A stretch of 8,468 nucleotides of DNA from Acidobacteriota bacterium. GTDB taxonomy: Bacteria; Acidobacteriota; Aminicenantia; UBA2199. The stretch is taken from positions 1 through 8,468 of the forward strand of contig JAKAGC010000134.1 of the NCBI GenBank assembly GCA_021817755.1, written 5' to 3'. The notes under the pieces were generated by a model that saw nothing but the letters and a program-made list of their open reading frames with translations, did no database searches and was not told the DNA's origin. The position numbers were made by a program, and so were the translations under genes. Positions 6,919-8,468 of this stretch are shown one piece after another. Within the stretch, counting starts at the first letter, position 1. Each line of letters opens with the position of its first letter.

Positions 6919-7440
6919 ATGAATACCAATACCCATAAATCAAAAAAATCCAACATTACAGCCATTATTTTTATTATCTTAACTGCCCTTATACTCGTTA
7001 TTTTGAATGGAATGATATATCAAAAGGAATCAATTCTAAAGAATGGAAAAACCCTATTATTAGAGCTTGCACCCATCGATCCCAGGTCGTTGATGCAGGG
7101 AGATTACTTGCTGCTTCGTTATAAGATTTCAGATGAAGCATACCCCCAGTGCAATAAAGAAGGTTCTGTAAAAGGGAAACTCGTTCTCAAATTTGATGAA
7201 AAAGGTGTTGCTACATATATAAGAATCTTTAAAGGTGAGCCCCTTGCAGACCGGGAAATATTATTGAATTATCATCTTGTAAAGTATCATTGGGGATTTG
7301 GGATGTTGCGGCTCGGTGCTGAGAATTTTTTCTTCCAGGAAGGGCAGGCATCCAGGTATTTTCATGTAAAGTATGGCGTGTTAAAAGTCGGTTCCAATGG
7401 AGAAAGTGTATTGGTAGGGGTGCAGCCTATAGATAAATGA
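6919..7440 (+). CDS. GDYXXLXY domain protein, membrane-anchored
   Basis: A 173-residue protein with one hydrophobic N-terminal segment (about 13-33) behind a basic stretch, so most of the chain should lie outside the cytoplasm. The family signature is present exactly: DPRSLMQGDYLLLRY at 54-68, with GDYLLLRY as the name-giving motif. The second conserved block, LRLGAENFFFQEGQASRY (130-147), is also intact. No catalytic function is known for the family. The ribosome site GAGGAGAG precedes the ATG by about 5 bases. It is the last gene of the three-gene operon, and its extracytoplasmic domain probably works with the two polytopic proteins encoded just upstream. Length is normal for the family. 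Confidence 0.88.
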   Translation: MNTNTHKSKKSNITAIIFIILTALILVILNGMIYQKESILKNGKTLLLELAPIDPRSLMQGDYLLLRYKISDEAYPQCNKEGSVKGKLVLKFDEKGVATYIRIFKGEPLADREILLNYHLVKYHWGFGMLRLGAENFFFQEGQASRYFHVKYGVLKVGSNGESVLVGVQPIDK

Positions 7441-7528
7441 GCCATCTATTAATGTAAAATCCAAACATATCTGTGTTCTATGAATCCAGGGATTACATTG
7501 AGGGTACCCGAAGTAATAAAAATAAATA

Positions 7529-7557
7529 TTGCGGAAACCCGCTTTTTTATGTAAAAT
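7529..7557 (+). promoter_or_regulatory. Possible promoter for the CstA-family gene
   Basis: TTGCGG (7529-7534) and TAAAAT (7552-7557) are 17 bases apart. The -10 box is good (five of six) but the -35 box matches only at TTG. It overlaps the possible terminator. A start near 7564 would give a leader of about 35 nt. Confidence 0.35.
7531..7548 (+). terminator. Weak possible intrinsic terminator after the GDYXXLXY gene
   Basis: GCGG (7531-7534) and CCGC (7539-7542) can form a 4-bp stem around AAAC, directly followed by six T residues. The stem is short for an efficient terminator, so this call is tentative. It lies 90 bases after the operon's last stop and 50 bases before the cstA-like start. 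Confidence 0.4.
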
Positions 7558-7597
7558 ATCATTTCAAATTTAATCTAAAAAAAAGCAGGACAAAAAC

Positions 7598-8468
7598 ATG
7601 TTGACAATGATTCCATTTATTACAATTGTATTGTTTGTGTTGGCGTATGTTTGGTATGGAAGGTTTCTTAATAAGCGATACGGCATAGATAGCAGTCGCC
7701 CCACTCCCAGTCATACTGATTATGACGGAGTAGATCGTGTTCCTGCTCATCCTGCTGTTTTGCTTGGGCATCATTTTTCATCCATTGCTGGCGCAGGGCC
7801 CATTGTCGGACCCATAATTGCTGCTTTGGCTTTCGGATGGCTTCCCGCATTATTATGGATTGTTTTAGGAGCCATCTTTATCGGTGGTGTTCATGATTAT
7901 TCTGCCCTCATTGCTTCCATTCGTCATAAAGCCCGTTCCATTGCTGAGGTAGCTAAAGAGTATATGTCTCCTCTTGCATATAAACTACTATTATTATTTA
8001 TCTGGTTAACCCTTGTTTACGTATTAACAGTATTTATTGATCTCACTATATCCACATTTGTTCAGGATGGCGGAGTCGCTACGTCTTCTGTTTTATTTAT
8101 AATTCTCGCAATTGGGTTTGGGATATTCGTTTATCGTATGAAGATTCCTGTTTTGTGGGCATCTTTGATATTTGTACCCCTGGTATTCTTGGCTGTTTGG
8201 TTAGGTCAGGTAATACCCCTCGATATTTCTAAAATTGCTTTTATTAATGGTTTTGGTGCAGCCAAAGTTTGGGATATAATCCTTGTTATTTATTGTTTTG
8301 CAGCCTCTACTTTACCCGTTTGGATACTCCTTCAACCCAGGGATTATCTTTCTTCTTATTTATTATATGCATCTGTTTTCGGTGGATTTGTTGGAATATT
8401 GCTCGGAGATTTTTCACTTCATTATCCCGCATTTAAAACCTGGTCCGATCCCGTATTAGGTGCGATAT
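7598..8468 (+). CDS. cstA: Carbon starvation protein CstA family transporter, 3' partial
   Basis: Translation from the ATG at 7598 stays open to the window end, giving 290 residues of a multi-pass inner-membrane transporter. The start follows AGGA at 7 bases and opens directly into a hydrophobic helix (about 5-20). The CstA hallmark GHHFSSIAGAGPIVGP is at 57-72. GGVHDYSALIASIRHKARS (96-114) and LPVWILLQPRDYLSS (239-253) are also close to family consensus. CstA proteins are linked to uptake of peptides or pyruvate, often under nutrient limitation; the substrate cannot be told from this fragment. Members range from about 480 to 700 residues, so roughly half or less is missing. It probably forms its own transcription unit, since a 157-base gap with possible terminator and promoter separates it from the preceding operon. 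Confidence 0.92.
   Translation, partial: MLTMIPFITIVLFVLAYVWYGRFLNKRYGIDSSRPTPSHTDYDGVDRVPAHPAVLLGHHFSSIAGAGPIVGPIIAALAFGWLPALLWIVLGAIFIGGVHDYSALIASIRHKARSIAEVAKEYMSPLAYKLLLLFIWLTLVYVLTVFIDLTISTFVQDGGVATSSVLFIILAIGFGIFVYRMKIPVLWASLIFVPLVFLAVWLGQVIPLDISKIAFINGFGAAKVWDIILVIYCFAASTLPVWILLQPRDYLSSYLLYASVFGGFVGILLGDFSLHYPAFKTWSDPVLGAI

Noticed and set aside
7502..7509. Palindrome GGGTACCC in the gap before the cstA-like gene
   Set aside because: Eight-base palindromes are common by chance and no second copy or flanking symmetry is present.
7559..7850. Open frames on the minus strand near the 3' end
   Set aside because: They are antisense to the clear CstA-family gene, have no family motifs, and are explained as shadows of its codon pattern.

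Overview
The window is AT-rich bacterial DNA with all eight genes on the + strand, tightly packed, each with a recognisable ribosome binding site where its start is visible. Both ends cut through a gene. No RNA gene, mobile element, CRISPR array or integrase was seen, so it reads as an ordinary chromosomal segment. The host is probably an anaerobic bacterium: it carries a 445-residue, Bacteroides-like inositol-3-phosphate synthase, an IPCT-like nucleotidyltransferase and a CstA transporter. A spirochaete or a related Gram-negative lineage would fit, but this is a weak guess and nothing here fixes the taxon.

Region 1 (1-4459) looks like a cell-surface polymer cassette. In order it encodes a TagB/TagF-family glycerophosphotransferase-like enzyme (5' end missing), a small CTP-type nucleotidyltransferase that resembles inositol-1-phosphate cytidylyltransferase, an inositol-3-phosphate synthase, and a UDP-galactopyranose mutase. 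Read together, glucose-6-phosphate would become inositol-3-phosphate (the same compound as L-myo-inositol-1-phosphate), be activated to CDP-inositol, and then be transferred as phosphoinositol by the TagF-like enzyme. The acceptor might be a galactofuranose-containing glycan. Each family assignment is well supported; the combined pathway is inference and is the most interesting idea in the window.

Region 2 (4460-7440) starts with a good sigma70-type promoter (TTGAAA, 17 bp, extended -10 TAAAAT) and a leader of about 160 nt containing a 15-bp hairpin. It then encodes three proteins in a translationally coupled row: a DUF2157 membrane protein, a DUF4401 membrane protein and a GDYXXLXY protein with one membrane anchor. 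This trio recurs in many bacteria and has no established function.

Region 3 (7441-8468) has a short possible terminator overlapping a possible promoter, followed by a carbon-starvation CstA-family transporter that runs off the 3' end.
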